Positions 5,002 through 5,725 of a DNA stretch of 5,725 nt are shown here, piece by piece. Every line of letters begins with the position of its first letter. The first letter of the stretch is position 1. A program made the translations under genes and the position numbers. Source of the stretch: Chloroflexota bacterium (GTDB lineage: Bacteria; Chloroflexota; Dehalococcoidia; Tepidiformales; Tepidiformaceae); assembly GCA_025350285.1 (NCBI GenBank), contig JANXYE010000675.1, positions 1 through 5,725 of the forward strand, read 5' to 3'. The notes under the pieces were generated by a model that was given only the letters and a program-made list of their open reading frames with translations, was not told the DNA's origin and made no database searches.

Positions 5002-5725
5002 TTGAAGAAGTTCATCCCGCTGATCGCGCTCGCCGTCATCGTCGTTATCGGCGTTGGTATGGTCGTTGGCAAAGGTCCGCAGCCTGAAATTGTCGTCCCC
5101 GCCGAAAAGCTCTTTGCCATCGGCCCGCTCAATGTCACGAATACCCTGCTCACATCCTGGATTGTCATCGTCTTCCTCGTCGGCACGTCCTACCTGGCGA
5201 CCCGTTCGATGAAGCTTCTCCCTTCGGGCCTGCAGAACTTCATGGAGAGCGTCGTCAGCTTTCTCCTTGGCCAGATCGAGGACATCGCCGGGGTGACGAA
5301 TGGCCGCCGCCTGTTCATGGTCTGCGCGACCATCTTCCTCTTCGTCATCACCAGTAACTGGTTCGGCCTCCTGCCAGTCTTCAACGCCGTCGGCAAGACG
5401 GAAGACGTCGGAGTCGAGGTTTTTCACGAACTTGGCGCCGCGAATCCCGCGAAGCTAAAGCTCAATTCCGCTACGGGTGTCTACACCGAAGGCCACCGGT
5501 TCGCCGGCACGAAAATGAGCAACGGGAGCGTCTCGACAATCGCCATCGGCGAAGGCGCCGTTGATTTCGAAGTGCGCTCGGGTGAGACCCCCGGGGCCGC
5601 CTTCGACCGCTACGTCGTGTTCCTGGCCAAGACGTTGGCCGGCTACAAGATATCCGCCGAGCTAGCCGACAAGCCGACTCAGGCCCAGATCCGCGAGGCC
5701 GCCGCGCTGCTCGCCAGTACCCCCG
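5002..5725 (+). CDS. atpB: F-type ATP synthase subunit a, partial, with enlarged loop
   Basis: Only the first 241 codons are present; the frame is open to the window edge. Subunit a forms the proton (or sodium) half-channels beside the c-ring of the membrane Fo sector. Visible order: a leading hydrophobic segment (residues 4-22), VPAEKLFAIGPLNVTNTLL (32-50), a transmembrane helix (about 49-66), MKLLPSGLQNFMESV (70-84) and a GQIEDIAG stretch (90-97). A second membrane region (about 104-124) ends in SNWFGLLP (118-125), which corresponds to the N-L-x-x-L-x-P region of other subunits a. After that the family normally reaches a D-x-N-x-T-L-A-L-A helix within a few tens of residues. Here residues 126-241 are polar and charged with no such helix, so the loop, predicted outside the cytoplasm, carries an insertion or lineage-specific domain. 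The essential arginine helix lies beyond the window. Start is TTG with a GGAG site; atpZ lies just upstream. Confidence 0.9.
   Translation, partial: MKKFIPLIALAVIVVIGVGMVVGKGPQPEIVVPAEKLFAIGPLNVTNTLLTSWIVIVFLVGTSYLATRSMKLLPSGLQNFMESVVSFLLGQIEDIAGVTNGRRLFMVCATIFLFVITSNWFGLLPVFNAVGKTEDVGVEVFHELGAANPAKLKLNSATGVYTEGHRFAGTKMSNGSVSTIAIGEGAVDFEVRSGETPGAAFDRYVVFLAKTLAGYKISAELADKPTQAQIREAAALLASTP

Noticed and set aside
4912..5427. 171-codon minus-strand open frame opposite atpZ and atpB
   Set aside because: It is the reverse of membrane-protein codons (hydrophobic codons become acidic and polar ones) and shows no family motif.

Overview
The window is a GC-rich, densely packed stretch of bacterial chromosome with ordinary housekeeping content. 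I infer Chloroflexota, possibly a Dehalococcoidia-like lineage. The reasons are the style of the ATP synthase subunit a N-terminus (extra leading hydrophobic segment, then a conserved P-A-E-x-L-F stretch), the presence of a DUF951 zinc-ribbon protein, the AtpZ-AtpB order, and mostly non-ATG starts. This is an impression from recalled family features, not a search result.

Layout. Positions 1-225 hold no gene I can support. A ComB-type (2-phosphosulfolactate phosphatase family) gene lies on the minus strand at 226-939. It diverges across 54 bases from a plus-strand run: murI (glutamate racemase, 994-1776), pyrF (orotidine-5'-phosphate decarboxylase, 1773-2567), a 64-residue DUF951 zinc-ribbon protein (2564-2758) and an MFS exporter (about 2736-4061). 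All four overlap end to start and probably form one transcript. A GC-rich hairpin lies in the last codons of the MFS gene. A good sigma70-type promoter (TTGACT-N18-TATCAT) overlaps its stop codon and drives a bifunctional-nuclease (DUF151) family gene (4119-4676). A second promoter (TTGCGC-N18-TATCCT) then starts the ATP synthase operon, of which atpZ (4768-4995) and the first 241 codons of atpB (5002 to the window end) are visible.

How the genes fit together. murI supplies D-glutamate for peptidoglycan and pyrF makes UMP, from which UDP-linked wall precursors are built. The DUF951 protein and the exporter are of unknown role. AtpZ and subunit a are membrane parts of the F-type ATP synthase; the remaining subunits presumably follow beyond the window.

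The most unusual point is in atpB. After the second transmembrane region the protein runs at least 116 residues as a polar, apparently extracytoplasmic stretch before the expected next helix, where the family normally has a few tens of residues. I see no mobile element, CRISPR array, RNA gene or defence system. The window does not show me a clearly new biological system.
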